From positions 124,001 through 188,000 of the forward strand of contig PYSS01000045.1 in NCBI GenBank assembly GCA_003049465.1: 64,000 nt of DNA. The letters are read 5' to 3'. Below the pieces are notes generated by a model. It worked only from the letters and a program-made list of their open reading frames with translations, was not told the origin of the DNA and did not search any database. Positions within the stretch are counted from its first letter, which is position 1. The number at the start of each line of letters is the position of its first letter. Shown piece by piece: positions 32,544 to 43,366 of the stretch. Made by a program: the position numbers and the translations under genes. Source of the DNA: Magnaporthiopsis rhizophila (taxonomy: Eukaryota; Ascomycota; Sordariomycetes; Magnaporthales; Magnaporthaceae).

Positions 32544-33281
32544 ATGATTCCTCATCGTGAGGCCAAGGCCATGAAAGTCAACAAGAGGAAACGCGGCGGG
32601 TCCTCCGCTGGTGGCTCGCAGGCGAGAGAACGGTCACAGTCCCCAACCAGGCCACTCTACTTTTACATGCCCAACCAGAGGTACGGCGAGCTCAGCCAGT
32701 GGTATCGATCCAGGTTCACCGTCAGCGTGGACGAGATCAAGGCCGTGATCGGCCGGGACCTGCAAGATGCAGATGATGACAACCAGGCCGCGGATACCGA
32801 ATCTGGTGCTGCCACTGCCACTACCACTGCTGCTGACTCGGACCGCATGACCTTCAACTGCGCCGAGCAGTTCATGATGTACTGCAAGGCCGCGCGCTTC
32901 GGCGACCGCGAGACGCAGCGCCTGGTCATGGCGACCGACAGCCCCAAGGAGCAGAAGCGGCTGGGCCGCGGCGGGGCTGGCTTCACCGCCGAAAGCTGGG
33001 ACGAGGTGAAAAGCGAAGTGGTCGTCGCGGGCAACATGGCCAAGTTTGGGCAGGACGCGTCCCTGGGCCGCAGGCTGCTGGCCACGGACGACCGGCTCCT
33101 CGTCGAGGCCGCGTCCCGGGACCGCGTCTGGGGCATCGGGTACAACGAAAAGATGGCGCCGCACCAGCGCAAGCACTGGGGCGAGAACCGGCTCGGCAGG
33201 GCGCTGATGGAGGTCAGGACGCGGCTAAGGGAGCAGGAAGCAGAAGGAGAAAAAGCGAGGCCGACTGTGCAAGAGGGTTGA
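32544..33281 (+). CDS. NADAR-family protein (YbiA-like, DUF1768)
   Basis: A single exon of 245 residues. After a basic N-terminus, a NADAR domain runs from about residue 38 (LYFYMPNQRYGELSQWYRS) to about 225. Key family blocks are MTFNCAEQFMMYCKAARFGD, the central WDEVKSEVVVAGNMAKFGQD, and the terminal VWGIGYNEKMA. NADAR proteins cleave N-glycosidic bonds of ADP-ribose-like or riboflavin-pathway molecules; some remove ADP-ribose from guanine in DNA. Which reaction applies here is unknown. A 25-residue acidic/Ala-Thr insert (DDDNQAADTESGAATATTTA) splits the fold between the first two blocks. The start at 32544 is chosen over an in-frame ATG at 32286, whose extra 86 residues look like leader sequence; 32571 is another option. 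Confidence 0.85.
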   Translation: MIPHREAKAMKVNKRKRGGSSAGGSQARERSQSPTRPLYFYMPNQRYGELSQWYRSRFTVSVDEIKAVIGRDLQDADDDNQAADTESGAATATTTAADSDRMTFNCAEQFMMYCKAARFGDRETQRLVMATDSPKEQKRLGRGGAGFTAESWDEVKSEVVVAGNMAKFGQDASLGRRLLATDDRLLVEAASRDRVWGIGYNEKMAPHQRKHWGENRLGRALMEVRTRLREQEAEGEKARPTVQEG

Positions 33282-33719
33282 GAGGCGTCTTGCTCCGTAA
33301 CGTATGACGTGTGCCGACTTGTATTGCAACCAAGCGGGAGGTTTCATTGGCGATAGTGTTATTTCCGCTCAGGTGCCCGCCGGCCGCAACCCCGGAAGGG
33401 ATCGCGGGTGACCGGCACTGAATTCGCTTCCGAGGAGCAGCGAGTTTTCCGTCCCGAAATTGATGTATACTTACCTATACCTGCGTAGCATCGGACGCTT
33501 GAACATCCTTTCATCTTCATCTCGGGCCCCTCTTGTTTCCCAGCAGGATACGGATTTTATATCGTATTATCTGGAAAGTAGGCATGGAAGCCCGATACGG
33601 ATATCCACACCTGCAGTTTGTCGAACCCTCATCCGCTCTTGACGCGGTTAGAGTTACCTTATCAGGGGTGGCGGGTCCAACGACAACTTTGCGAATTGCC
33701 TGCCCAGCTCTAACCTTAT

Positions 33720-33720
<1 letters not shown>

Positions 33721-33753
<33 letters not shown>
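33721..33753. repeat. T33 homopolymer
   Basis: Thirty-three consecutive T bases in the spacer upstream of the receptor gene, next to the coding-like remnant. The length is likely polymorphic and uncertain in assembly. Confidence 0.9.
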
Positions 33754-33808
33754 CGCTGCAATGGGTCGCGATGCGTGCAAAAAGATCGGATCATGGTTCC
33801 ACGGATAC

Positions 33809-33930
33809 CTAGTCGAACACATGTTCGAACGCCTCGTCCATCAGCAACTTGACAGCCGACTCGGCGCCGTACTCGCCCGTGGTCCGACCAAACTTACGCA
33901 CTGGCTCGGGCTCGGGCGGTCGAATGGCAG
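33809..33930 (-). pseudogene. Possible orphan 3' exon or gene remnant
   Basis: On the minus strand a frame of about 40 codons ends at TAG (33811-33809) and reads ...IRPPEPEPVRKFGRTTGEYG... and ends ...LLMDEAFEHVFD. Its third positions are G/C biased like the real genes nearby, unlike the surrounding spacer. Upstream there is a GTACGT donor near 33988 and a TAG acceptor near 33936, but joining them did not give a long open frame: each frame soon meets a stop. This could be the last exon of a decayed gene, or chance. I do not recognise the family. Confidence 0.25.
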
Positions 33931-35099
33931 GTAGCTAACCGCCCGTCGAGATCGTCTTTCTGGGAATGACCTAGATAGCCACACGTACTGGCAGCTGACC
34001 TTGAGCACACTGCACGGACGGTTGACCGGTAGCACCACGGCCGACTCGACGGCGCTAGTCAGCTGGCGCGAAGCTGTGAGGGACGGAGGGGTACATGTAT
34101 ATTAGGTACCCTATTTATGTATCTGCTTGAATCGACCTTTTCGACAACATGGCAAACGCACGATGTGACGGTAGTGGCCAGCAGGTGCGGGACCGAGACC
34201 GTGCTTTCGTTGCGGGCGGGTGTCTTCGGAGATGCCGTAGGTTCGGACCGGGCTCGGTCGACCTTTCCGGCCGGCCCCCGGGCTCTACACGTGCAAGCAA
34301 AGCATCGCCAGCCAGGCTAGTCCGGCACCCACAAGGGGAACCCAAACCCAGTTGTTGCTCTTCGTGCTAATCCTTTCCCGGGCTGGCGTTGGGGAAATGC
34401 CGACACGACCCCTGCCGGATGGGTTCGGTTTGGGGTTCCATGGGGCAGGCGGGAAGCGGATGGGCCACGAAGACGAGAACGTGGGTTGGAGCCGATTGCC
34501 CTCGGTATCGGTAAAGAGTAGGCATATATTGGCGGGGAATCCGATCTGCCCCGAGGCCGGCTCCGACGATGGATCTGCTCCCCTGCAGAGTCGGTTACCA
34601 CGGTGTTTCTCAGCCCACGAGCTTTCCACCTATGGGCATCCCTGTCTCGCACTCCAACGGGCCTGCCGTATCAGTGTCCCGGTGACATGAGCTGCCTGCC
34701 TGCCACTTGGAGTAGTCGTCGAGCCAGGCATCGTGAGTCAGTTAATACAGGATCTTGCCGACAAAGGGGGACGCAGTGTCTCACGATCCCTTCAATTTCA
34801 CCAACGTGCCTGATCCCTGGTGCCCCCGAATGCTCTCCTCACATCCTTCCAATGGCGGATGCCGTACCTAACGGCTCGCAACCACCGATCCACCGCGGAT
34901 CCAGGGCGATAGGCAAACACAGAGCAGGGGACAGGTTCGCCCGCGTCACTCCCCGGCCCTGGATGCTGTTCTTGTCCGCGCGCGTCACCACCCGCTCCCC
35001 ACACGGCCACCACAAGAACGAGCAGGTGCTGGGCGCCCGCCCGCGCAATAAATACCGCGCGTCGGAAAAGTGGCAGTTGCGGCAGTATAGGGACAAGAT

Positions 35100-36738
35100 A
35101 TGGATCCTTCATTCGTCGCACGCCTCCCGGTGACAGACCACGTCAAGCCGCTGCCGCTGACGGCCGAGGTGACGGGCCACGTTGTCGGCAACGCCGTCGT
35201 GATGTTCGCCGCCATTGTGGTCGTCGCCGGCCGCTTTCTTTGCCGCACTGTCCTTGGCGCCGGCTTGGGCAAGGATGACTGGCTTGTTCTCGCGTCACTC
35301 GTATGTGCCATCCGCCTCTCCTGTACATTCGACCCTGTAGGGGCACGTGACTAAACTGACGAGCCATGGGCTGTGTGTTTATGCTGGTTCTAGATCCTAT
35401 CTACGGCATCATCAGGAATCTATATTGCCAGTATGTTCTGCGCGCTTTTCTTACACACAATCCTTCCTCCAGGCCTTGGCCCGGCGACTAACCAAGATGT
35501 ATCGCACCGATAGTGTGCGTCGCGGGAGCCGGCCACAACACGATCGAGGTGGCAATGCTCGGAAACCTCCCGCACATCCTGCTGGTGAGCGTCTCTCCCC
35601 TTTGCTTCCTACACGTGCTGCGCAAGTCTGGCTGACGGCCGCTCCTCCAGATGGCCTTTATCATTTTCCCCACCACCGTGTTGAGCCTCGCCCTGACAAA
35701 GTTCAGTATACTCTTCTTCTACATGCGGGTCTTCAAGGATCGCATGCGACTGTACTGCTGGGTTACGATGGGCCTCGTCTTCGCCTCGTCCTGGGCTGTT
35801 TTCTTGTCCAACCTGTTCATCTGCACGCCCATCGGAGCGCAGTTCGACCTGACGGTGGCCAAGCCGGACAGCTGCGGCAACCAGGTCACCATTCTCCAGG
35901 CAACAATCATTGTCAACATCCTGACCGACATAATCATCATGATACTGCCGATGAGTACGTTTTTTTTTTCTCCTTCTACTTTAGTCTGCCTCGTTGTCAA
36001 GCAGCCGAAGGGTCAAATCCGGATCTAACTCGGGCGTGCTCGAACCCCAGAAACTATATGGTCCCTGAACATGAGGAGGCCGGAGAAGCTTGGTCTCATG
36101 ATGTCCTTTATGATGCTGATCGGGTGAGTTTCAGTTTGCTTCGTGTCAGACCGTGACCGAAGAGAACAAGGGAAACTGACGACGACCCCCCAAAACGCAA
36201 CAGCGTCGTAATCGTCGGAATCGTCCGCATCCACTACGCCTCGGCCATCGAAGTGCGCAAGGACGTCACAGCGACCATGCCCGTCTCCGCCTTCGCGGTG
36301 TGCATCGAGCTCAACCTGGCCATCATCTGCGTCAGCATCCCGATGCTCCGCCCGCTGTACATGCGGTACCGGACCAAGTGCTCGGCCTCCAAGTTGAGCG
36401 AGGAGGAGGCGCAGCACAGCGCCGGCGCCGGCGGCAGCAGCAGTTACGGCAAGGAGAGGTACAGCAAGAGGTCTCGCAACAGGGCGGCAGGGCTCGCCGT
36501 CGACATCACCCTCAACACGTTTTTCGCCGGCGACCAGCACAAGGACGAGTACGGCGTCGGCGGCGTCAGCAACACCATCGTCGAGGTCGGCTCTGCACAC
36601 AGCGTGGGCTCCGGCCAGGAGAGCGAGCTGGTCCTGACGGGCAACGCCGGTGTGTCGCCTGGTCACCTTGGCCACGACGGTGGCCACTCGGTTGGAGCCA
36701 TTGGGGTGCACAAGATGTGGGAGATTAGGAGGGAATAG
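35100..36738 (+). CDS. PTH11-like rhodopsin-domain integral membrane protein
   Basis: Six exons, 35100-35300, 35394-35430, 35514-35584, 35651-35954, 36051-36123 and 36204-36738, give 406 residues. All five introns have GT...AG ends; CTAAC branch sites are visible in three of them. Hydrophobic segments include VVGNAVVMFAAIVVVAG, DDWLVLASL, MAFIIFPTTVLSLAL, WVTMGLVFASSWAVFLS, ATIIVNILTDIIIMILPM, LGLMMSFMMLIGVVIVGI and MPVSAFAVCIELNLAII, giving about seven membrane spans in the fungal rhodopsin-fold domain. Family features include the GKDDW motif after the second span, paired Cys in the extracellular region and SLNMRRPEKLG before span six. The C-terminal 130 residues are a hydrophilic Ser/Gly tail. 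No CFEM domain is present. Relatives include PTH11-type receptors, but most members have no known ligand. Confidence 0.88.
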
Positions 36739-37465
36739 TAGGTTCCGCGAAAGGAGGGTGCCAATGGGAATATATTTCTTTGTCCAATATCTGGAAGCAT
36801 GACCGTAGAAGACAATTCTTCTTCAGACTCTTAGGTCCGTATGGCATTTTACAAACAGCTTTTCTTGTATCCGGCCCTATATCCCATATCGTCATTTTAT
36901 AGGTCGCTGCGTGTCTCGCCAACTCCTTTCGCTACCGCCCGCAGCTCTCAGGCTCCTGCTCGCTCAGGGGCTTTGTCGGGAATTTACGTGAAGGACCGAG
37001 CCGACGTTGGAAGGGCACGGACCAACCGCCAATCCCCGACACGAATTTCAACCCCTGCTAGCCGATAAGTGGGTCCTGGTGGGGGGAATTTCTGATCAAT
37101 TGCCCCTCCATGATTTGCAGCATGAAGTGACGACAGCGCCGATATAGGAGCGGCATCTTGCGTGGTTCGGTTTTTTTGTATGGCTGACACAAAACAGTCT
37201 GCAGTCAGACAAATGCTGACTGGAACCCCCATTATACGGACGTATCCTACTGGTCACCTTTCCTGCTTCATATATTCTTTATTCTTTTATATCCTTTCTT
37301 TTACCGGCCTGGGTGGGGGTCCTTATATGGAGTGCGAGCTTATTTCCATTGAATGCGAGCTTGTTTGAACAAGACAAGCTTCAGAGCTTCAGCAACAATT
37401 TTGTCGCTCTCCCTCTTCGTACTTGGTAAGAAACCAAAGCGAGTCATACCACGGCCTCCTTTGCG
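36739..37465. other. Intergenic region upstream of HIS4
   Basis: This holds the receptor 3' flank and the HIS4 promoter. A GAGTCAT hexamer-plus at 37441-37447 (reverse ATGACTC) matches most of the Gcn4/CPC-1 site, but it lies only about 20 bases before the ATG and is weak evidence. No gene was recognised. Confidence 0.4.
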
Positions 37466-40151
37466 ATGGAAACAACCCTACCGCTGCCCTTCCTGGTCAG
37501 CGTCGCCGTGCCATGGACGGAACCCGTGGGCGAGAATGAGGGCCTGTCGCGCGAGCAGCTCGCCTGCCTGGGCGCCGTCTTCCTCGAGGCGACGGCTCAA
37601 AACCTGGCCGATATCCGGGCGTTTTTCAGCCAGGACGGCCTCGCTTTCGAGCCTTACATCGACGTGACGCAGCTCGAGTCCCGGGACGACGTACTGTCGC
37701 TGCTCGACGGCGGGGCTAGGAAAATCTTTGTTAGACCCGAGCAGTTTGACGCCCTGAGCGAGCATGGGTCCAGGGTTGCACAGGCGGTTGCCGCCTCTGC
37801 TCAGGGCTTGCCGGCCACAGAGGGCGGCCTGTTAGTTTCTGGCATTGAAACGACTGCCGGCGCCAGCGCCGCCGTTGTCGAGCAGCTAAAGTCAAGGAAA
37901 ATTTCTTCCATCTTCGTCAAGCCGGCGCCCGGCGCGCACCTGGCCGAGTTCGTCGAGCTCGCCCGCCAGATCCCCGCCATCCCCGTGCTGCCGTCCTCGA
38001 GCCTGGTCGCGTCGCCCAAGGACGTGCCGGCGGCCGGTAAGCTGGCCGTGTCCAAGCTCATAGCCGCGAGCTGGGCGTCGGACCGCGCCGACCAGCTGGT
38101 GCCGACCGTGGTGACGGACGAGAGCGGCGTGGCGCTGGGCCTCGTTTACAGCAGCGAGGAGAGCGTGGGCGAGGCGCTGCGCACGCGTACGGGCGTCTAC
38201 CAGAGCCGCAAGCGCGGGCTCTGGTACAAGGGCGCCACGTCGGGCGACACGCAGGAGCTGGTGCGGCTCTCGCTCGACTGCGACAGCGACGCGCTCAAGT
38301 TCGTCGTCCGCCAAAAGGGCCGCTTCTGCCACCTGGACCAGGCCGGCTGCTTCGGTGGGCTGGGCGGCGTCGCCAAGCTCGAGCGCACGCTGCGGGCGCG
38401 CAGGGAGTCGGCGCCCCAGGGCTCTTACACGGCCCGTCTGTTCTCGGACGAGAAGCTCCTGAGGGCCAAGATCATGGAGGAGGCCGAGGAGCTGTGCAAC
38501 GCAAAGACGCCTTCAGAAGTTGCCTTTGAGGCTGCCGACCTGGTATACTTTGCCCTGACCAAGGCCGTGGCGTCGGGCGTGTCCCTGGCCGATATCGAGA
38601 GGAACCTCGACGCAAAGAGCTGGAAGGTCAAGCGTCGCACTGGGGATGCCAAGGGCAAGTGGGCCGAAAAGGAGGGCATCAATGCCGCTGATGGTGGTAC
38701 GGCACCAGCCACTGCTGCAGCTCCTGCGGCTGCCTCAACCGCGGACTCGGAGAGGATAGCCATGAGACGCTACGATGCCAGCACAAACTCGGCGGTCGAG
38801 ATCCAGGAGGCGCTCAAGCGGCCGTCGCAGAAGTCGTCGGACGCCATCATGAAGATCATCGGCCCCATCGTCGAGGACGTGCGGACCAACGGCGACAAGG
38901 CGCTGCTGGCATACACGCACAAGTTCGAAAAGGCCACGTCGCTGACGTCGCCAGTGCTGCGGGCGCCGTTCCCGGAGTCGCTCATGCGGCTGGAGCCCGA
39001 GACGGCGCGGGCCATCGACGTGTCGTTTGAGAACATCCGGCGCTTCCACGCGGCGCAAAAAGAGGAGAAACCGCTCCGCGTCGAGACGATGCCGGGCGTC
39101 GTGTGCAGCCGCTTCTCGCGCCCGATCGAGCGGGTCGGGCTCTACGTGCCCGGCGGCACGGCCGTGCTGCCCAGCACGGCGCTGATGCTGGGCGTGCCCG
39201 CCAAGGTGGCCGGGTGCAGGCGCATCGTGCTGGCGTCGCCACCGCGCGCCGACGGCACCGTGACGCCCGAGATCGTCTACGTGGCGCACAAGGTGGGCGC
39301 CGAGAGCATCGTGCTGGCCGGCGGCGCGCAGGCCGTGGCGGCCATGGCGTACGGCACCGAGAGCGTCACCAAGGTGGACAAGATCCTGGGTCCCGGCAAT
39401 CAGTTCGTGACTGCGGCCAAGATGCTGGTCAGCAACGACACCAACGCCGGCGTGGGCATCGACATGCCCGCGGGGCCGTCCGAGGTCCTGGTCGTGGCCG
39501 ACGCAGGAGCGGAGCCGGCCTTTGTCGCGTCGGACCTGCTGTCGCAGGCCGAGCACGGCGTCGACAGCCAGGTGGTGCTGATCGCCGTGGGGCTAGACGA
39601 TGCCGGCTTGCGGCGGATCGAGGACGAGGTGCACCGGCAGGCGACGGCGCTGCCGCGCGTCGACATTGTGCGCGGCAGCATTAAGCACTCAATCACCATC
39701 TCGGTGCGCACCATCGACGAAGCCATGGACATCAGCAACGAGTACGCGCCCGAGCACCTCATCCTGCAGGTGCGCGACGCCGAGGCCGTCGTGGAAAAGG
39801 TCATGAACGCGGGCAGCGTGTTTATCGGGCAGTGGACGCCCGAGAGCGTGGGCGACTATTCGGCCGGTGTCAACCACTCGCTGCGTGAGTTCTTTTCTTC
39901 CCTAACATGTGCGTGCCATACATGCTAACCTGCACTACCTCCTCGTCACAGCCACATACGGGTACGCAAAGCAATACTCGGGTGTGAACCTGGCATCATT
40001 CGTCAAGCACATTACCAGCTCAAACCTGACGGCTGAGGGTCTGCGCAACGTGGGAGGTGCTGTGATGGAGCTGGCCAGGGTTGAGGAGTTGGAGGCGCAC
40101 AGGAGAGCGGTAAGTCTGAGGCTCGAGCACTTGAATAAGAGCAGTTCGTAG
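37466..40151 (+). CDS. HIS4: Trifunctional histidine biosynthesis enzyme HIS4
   Basis: Exons 37466-39884 and 39952-40151 give 872 residues. The protein catalyses steps 2, 3 and the last two oxidations of histidine synthesis: phosphoribosyl-ATP pyrophosphohydrolase, phosphoribosyl-AMP cyclohydrolase and histidinol dehydrogenase. The N-terminal ~220 residues are the fungal lead domain. The cyclohydrolase signature GLWYKGATSGDTQ is near residue 250, with the Cys/His region CHLDQAGCFGG near 290. The pyrophosphatase helix KIMEEAEELCNAKTPSEV is near 335. Histidinol dehydrogenase runs from about 435, with GPSEVLVVAD and the zinc/active site QAEHGVDSQ near 695. The intron join restores GVNHSLPTYGYA, a conserved dehydrogenase block, so the second exon is certain. 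This is his-3 in Neurospora nomenclature. Confidence 0.97.
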
Positions 40152-40741
40152 AGTGCGTAGGATGGCGTTGCAGAGTTGAGGGCATGCCACCTGGGTAACT
40201 TTTGATGGGAGGGTTTTTGGAAATGAGAAAATCAGCATGATCTCATAGGTTAGGTACTTGAGAAGTTGATATTCATGTTATTGGCAGCTTTCAAGGCTCC
40301 CACGATGTTAGCAGGATTCAGGGGTAGCTAACCCCAACCCTCGAAATCAGTTGGCTGGAGTCATCTCCACATTTTGCCCGCCATCAGCACCGAAGCTCAT
40401 CAGCTCAGGGTGGTGCGAACTTTTAGTGCTGGTTTGCTCGCTTGGACAAGAAAACCACGGAATTCGCACCCTCCTCGACGATAGAGCCATCACGAAGCAC
40501 CTCGGGAAAGCTATTGGGGCCACAAAAATCCATCTCTTTTGACAAACTAACCTTGTGAGAAAAGACCCATCAATCCAGACGAGCACCGGCCGCCCCGCCG
40601 CCCTCAGCTCCGAAGAGCCCGAACTACGACAGCCCACGAACGGCGAGTTGCTCTACACACACCTGCGGACGAAACCAGCCTCGACGGCCGCCCCTGCGCG
40701 TCGCCTCTTTCTTCTTCTTCCACACGCAGCCACACCAGCGA
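40152..40741. other. Intergenic region HIS4 / CMC1
   Basis: This holds the 3' flank of HIS4 and the promoter of the CX9C gene. No gene or RNA was recognised. Confidence 0.5.
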
Positions 40742-41394
40742 ATGGCCACAATGGCAGCCTCGCCACCATCCGGCGCGAGCGGGAGCGGCGAGGCGACGCC
40801 CAAGCTGCCCATGCCGTCACGCAACCCGATCCCGCTATCGGCGTCGCAGGAGGCGCAGGTGCGCGAGGTCTTTTACGCGCGGGTGAGGAGGTTATGTCAG
40901 CCTGAAATAAAAGGTGGGCTACACACACAAATTCCCCCAAAGCAATAATAATAATGGGTGTGTGTGGGTGGCTGACAGACAGAGAAAAAAAAAAAGCATT
41001 CGCCGACTGCGCAATGGGCCGCACCTTCTCCGTCCCCTTCGCGTGCCGCGAGACGCACCGGCTCATGAACGGCTGCATGAAGGCGCACGCGACCGAGGCC
41101 GAGCACGACGCCGCGCGCGAGGAGTGGTTCGCTGGCCGGCTGGAGCGGCAGCGCGAGCGCGAGCGCAAGGCGCGCCGCAAGCTCGAGCAGGAGCGGTTTC
41201 ACCGCGAGTGGTGGGGCTTGCCCGAGCGAGACCGCGAAGAGGTGCGCCGGGAGGAGGAGAAGCTGGCGAGGGCGGAGAGGGTCGGTGGGTATGCGGCGCC
41301 GGGGCGGCCGAGGGTTGGCGGGGGTGGTGATGGGAGTGGTGAGAGTGGTGCGTCATCGACAGAACCTAGAAAGGGGTCGGGGTCTGAGAGGTGA
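40742..41394 (+). CDS. CMC1: CMC1-like twin CX9C mitochondrial protein
   Basis: Exons 40742-40913 and 40997-41394 give 189 residues. Cmc1 proteins sit in the mitochondrial intermembrane space and help assemble cytochrome c oxidase; they are imported by Mia40 oxidation of two CX9C pairs. The pairs here are C52/C62 and C74/C84. The first pair exists only when the intron is removed: exon 1 ends CQPEIK and exon 2 begins AFADC, giving exactly nine residues between the Cys. The donor is GTGGGC, which is weak, and the acceptor AAG ends a poly-A run rather than a pyrimidine run. The following FSVPFACRETHRLMNGCMKAH is typical of the family. The C-terminal ~100 residues are a charged Arg/Glu helix then a Gly/Ser tail, longer than in yeast Cmc1. 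Confidence 0.92.
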
Positions 41395-41904
41395 CCGGGG
41401 TTCCTCTGCCTGTGTGTAGGTTTGAGGACTGTCTTTAGGACATGTAATGAGAAACGATGGATGCTGTTGATCTGACTGCTGGTGTTGGTTTATACATTAC
41501 CTACAGACCAGTTTATAGGTGTAGCATTATGGGATGACATGATCCGCTGCCACTACAAGAAACAACAAGCCAGCTCTTTGCTCACATGTTTACCATTTCT
41601 ATCCGACACTATACCCCTGACCGAGGCAGCTAGGGGCATCTTATAAGCACGCCGTTTCCCGGCACTCGATCCGGCAATTGACCCACATTCTGGCCTAGGG
41701 TTCGGCTCCGAGGAGCGTACTGGGTCGCCGTCGGCTCTCAGAGGCCGGTCATCGGAAGTGGGCTCATTCATCTGTTCATAAATACCGGTGAGCACCATTG
41801 TCGACGATGGACTTCTAAACTGCCTTGAGGGTTAGATAGGCATTTTTTTATTTTTTTATTTTTTTATTATTTCTTTTCCCGGCAGTATAGTATAGACCTT
41901 CCAA
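41395..41904. other. Intergenic region CMC1 / DAO1
   Basis: A tandem spacer with a T-rich stretch at about 41846-41878 just before the D-amino-acid oxidase start. No gene was recognised. Confidence 0.5.
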
Positions 41905-43172
41905 ATGAGCGCACACGTGGTCGTCATCGGGTATTACCCTTTTTCCCAAGTCACTTACACGCACTGCCTCTAACATCGTACCCACAGAGCCGGCGTCACA
42001 GGCCTCAGCGCCGCAACCCGGCTCCAGGACGCCGGGCACCGCGTGACCATCGTGGCGCGCGACTTCCCGACCCCGTCCGAGACCATCGACGCCCGCGCCT
42101 CCATCAACTACACCTCGCCCTGGGGCGGCGCCCACAACCGCTGGGTCGTCCCGCCTGTGCCATCCTCTCCCTCCTCCTCCTCCTCCTCCTCCTCGGCAGC
42201 AGCTCGCATCCTGGCCCGCGACCACTCGTTCGCCCTCGAGACCTACCGCCACATGGACGCGCTCAACCGCGACCGCCCGGAGGCCGGCGTGACCTTTATG
42301 CCGGGCATCGAGTACCTCGAGGACCCGGACAGATCCGAAGGCGGCGGCGGTGGTCTGACGGAATCCCGCGCCGCGGAGCTGGGCATCGAGGCGTTCCGCG
42401 TGCTCGACGCCGCCGAACTGCCCGTCGGCGTGCGCTGGGGCTGCAGCTACCGCACCTGGTGCGTCAACCCCATGGTCTACCTCGCCTTCCTGCTGCGCCG
42501 GCTGGCCCGCCGCGGCGCGCGTCTCGTGCGCCGCGAGGTGCGCGGGCCCGAAGAGGTCTGGACGCTGGGCGCGGTGGACGTGGTCGTCAACTGCTCCGGG
42601 GTTGGGTTTGGGGACCCGGCTGTGTTTATTACTAGAGGTGAGATTTCCTACTACCTACTCCCGTCACGAGTCCCACTGATACCAAGGGGACTACAAAAAA
42701 AAAAAAAAAAAAAGGCCAAACATGCCTAGTCTCAAACTCATGCGACGCAACCGTCACCCGCCAAAACGCCGACGGCTCGTGGACCTTTTGCGTGCCCCGC
42801 AACTTCGACGGCGGCACCGTCATCGGCGGCACCAAGCAGCCCGACGACTGGGACCCGGAGCCGTCCGCCGCCGTGCGCGAGCAGCTCCTCACCCGCTTCG
42901 CCGCCACCTACCCGTCCATCCTGGCTGGCGGCAGCGGTCGCTGCGAGCCCATGGCCGACATTGTGGGCCGCCGCCCTACTCGCAGGGGCGGCATGCGCCT
43001 CGAGCTCGAGACGCTGCTGGGAAAGGGAGAAAAACGCGACGGCGTCAGGCACGTCGTTCACGCGTACGGTCTGGGAGGCAGGGGATACGAGCTCTCGTGG
43101 GGCGTAGCAGGGAGGGTGGTCGAGTTGGTCGCGTCGAGGGATAAAGTCGGTAGTGAGCAAGCGAAGCTATGA
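41905..43172 (+). CDS. DAO1: Peroxisomal D-amino-acid oxidase
   Basis: Exons 41905-41930, 41988-42637 and 42715-43172 give 377 residues. The enzyme oxidises D-amino acids with FAD to 2-oxo acids, ammonia and hydrogen peroxide. Exon 1 encodes MSAHVVVIG; the join completes the FAD-binding GAGVTG motif. The exon 2/3 join uses an AAG acceptor at the end of a poly-A run (42695-42713) and gives FITRGQTCLVSNSCDATVTR, a block expected in this family. The substrate-binding Arg lies in IVGRRPTRRGG, and the DAAO signature HAYGLGGRGYELSWG is near residue 342. The protein ends in AKL, a type 1 peroxisomal targeting signal, as expected for a peroxide-forming enzyme. A Ser-rich insert (about 92-103, TCC repeats) is unusual. 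No signal peptide is seen. Confidence 0.95.
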
Positions 43173-43366
43173 CTCCCATTGATGTGGTGATTGGTTTATT
43201 CTTCCAGGTTTAGTGTCTTACAGTTGGTAACCCCAACATTTCTATCGTCTATGGTTAATCTATTCATATCCAATATCGCTGCATTGAATTAGGGTCGGCG
43301 GCACATCCATGTCGTCTCTTCTAAACATGCCATCCTCAAAAGCATATCCCACCACACCCAATCCCA

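Larger units (their letters stand above)
33282..35099. other. Intergenic region with T33 run and coding-like remnant
   Basis: About 1.8 kb between tandem genes. It contains a T33 run at 33721-33753 and, on the minus strand at about 33809-33930, a short segment with coding-like codons (listed separately). The rest has no supportable gene. The right end holds the promoter of the receptor gene starting at 35100. Confidence 0.45.

Noticed and set aside
42720..42730. CCTAG as acceptor for the last DAO1 intron
   Set aside because: It keeps frame but removes the GQTCL residues that the family has; the upstream AAG at 42713-42714 restores them.
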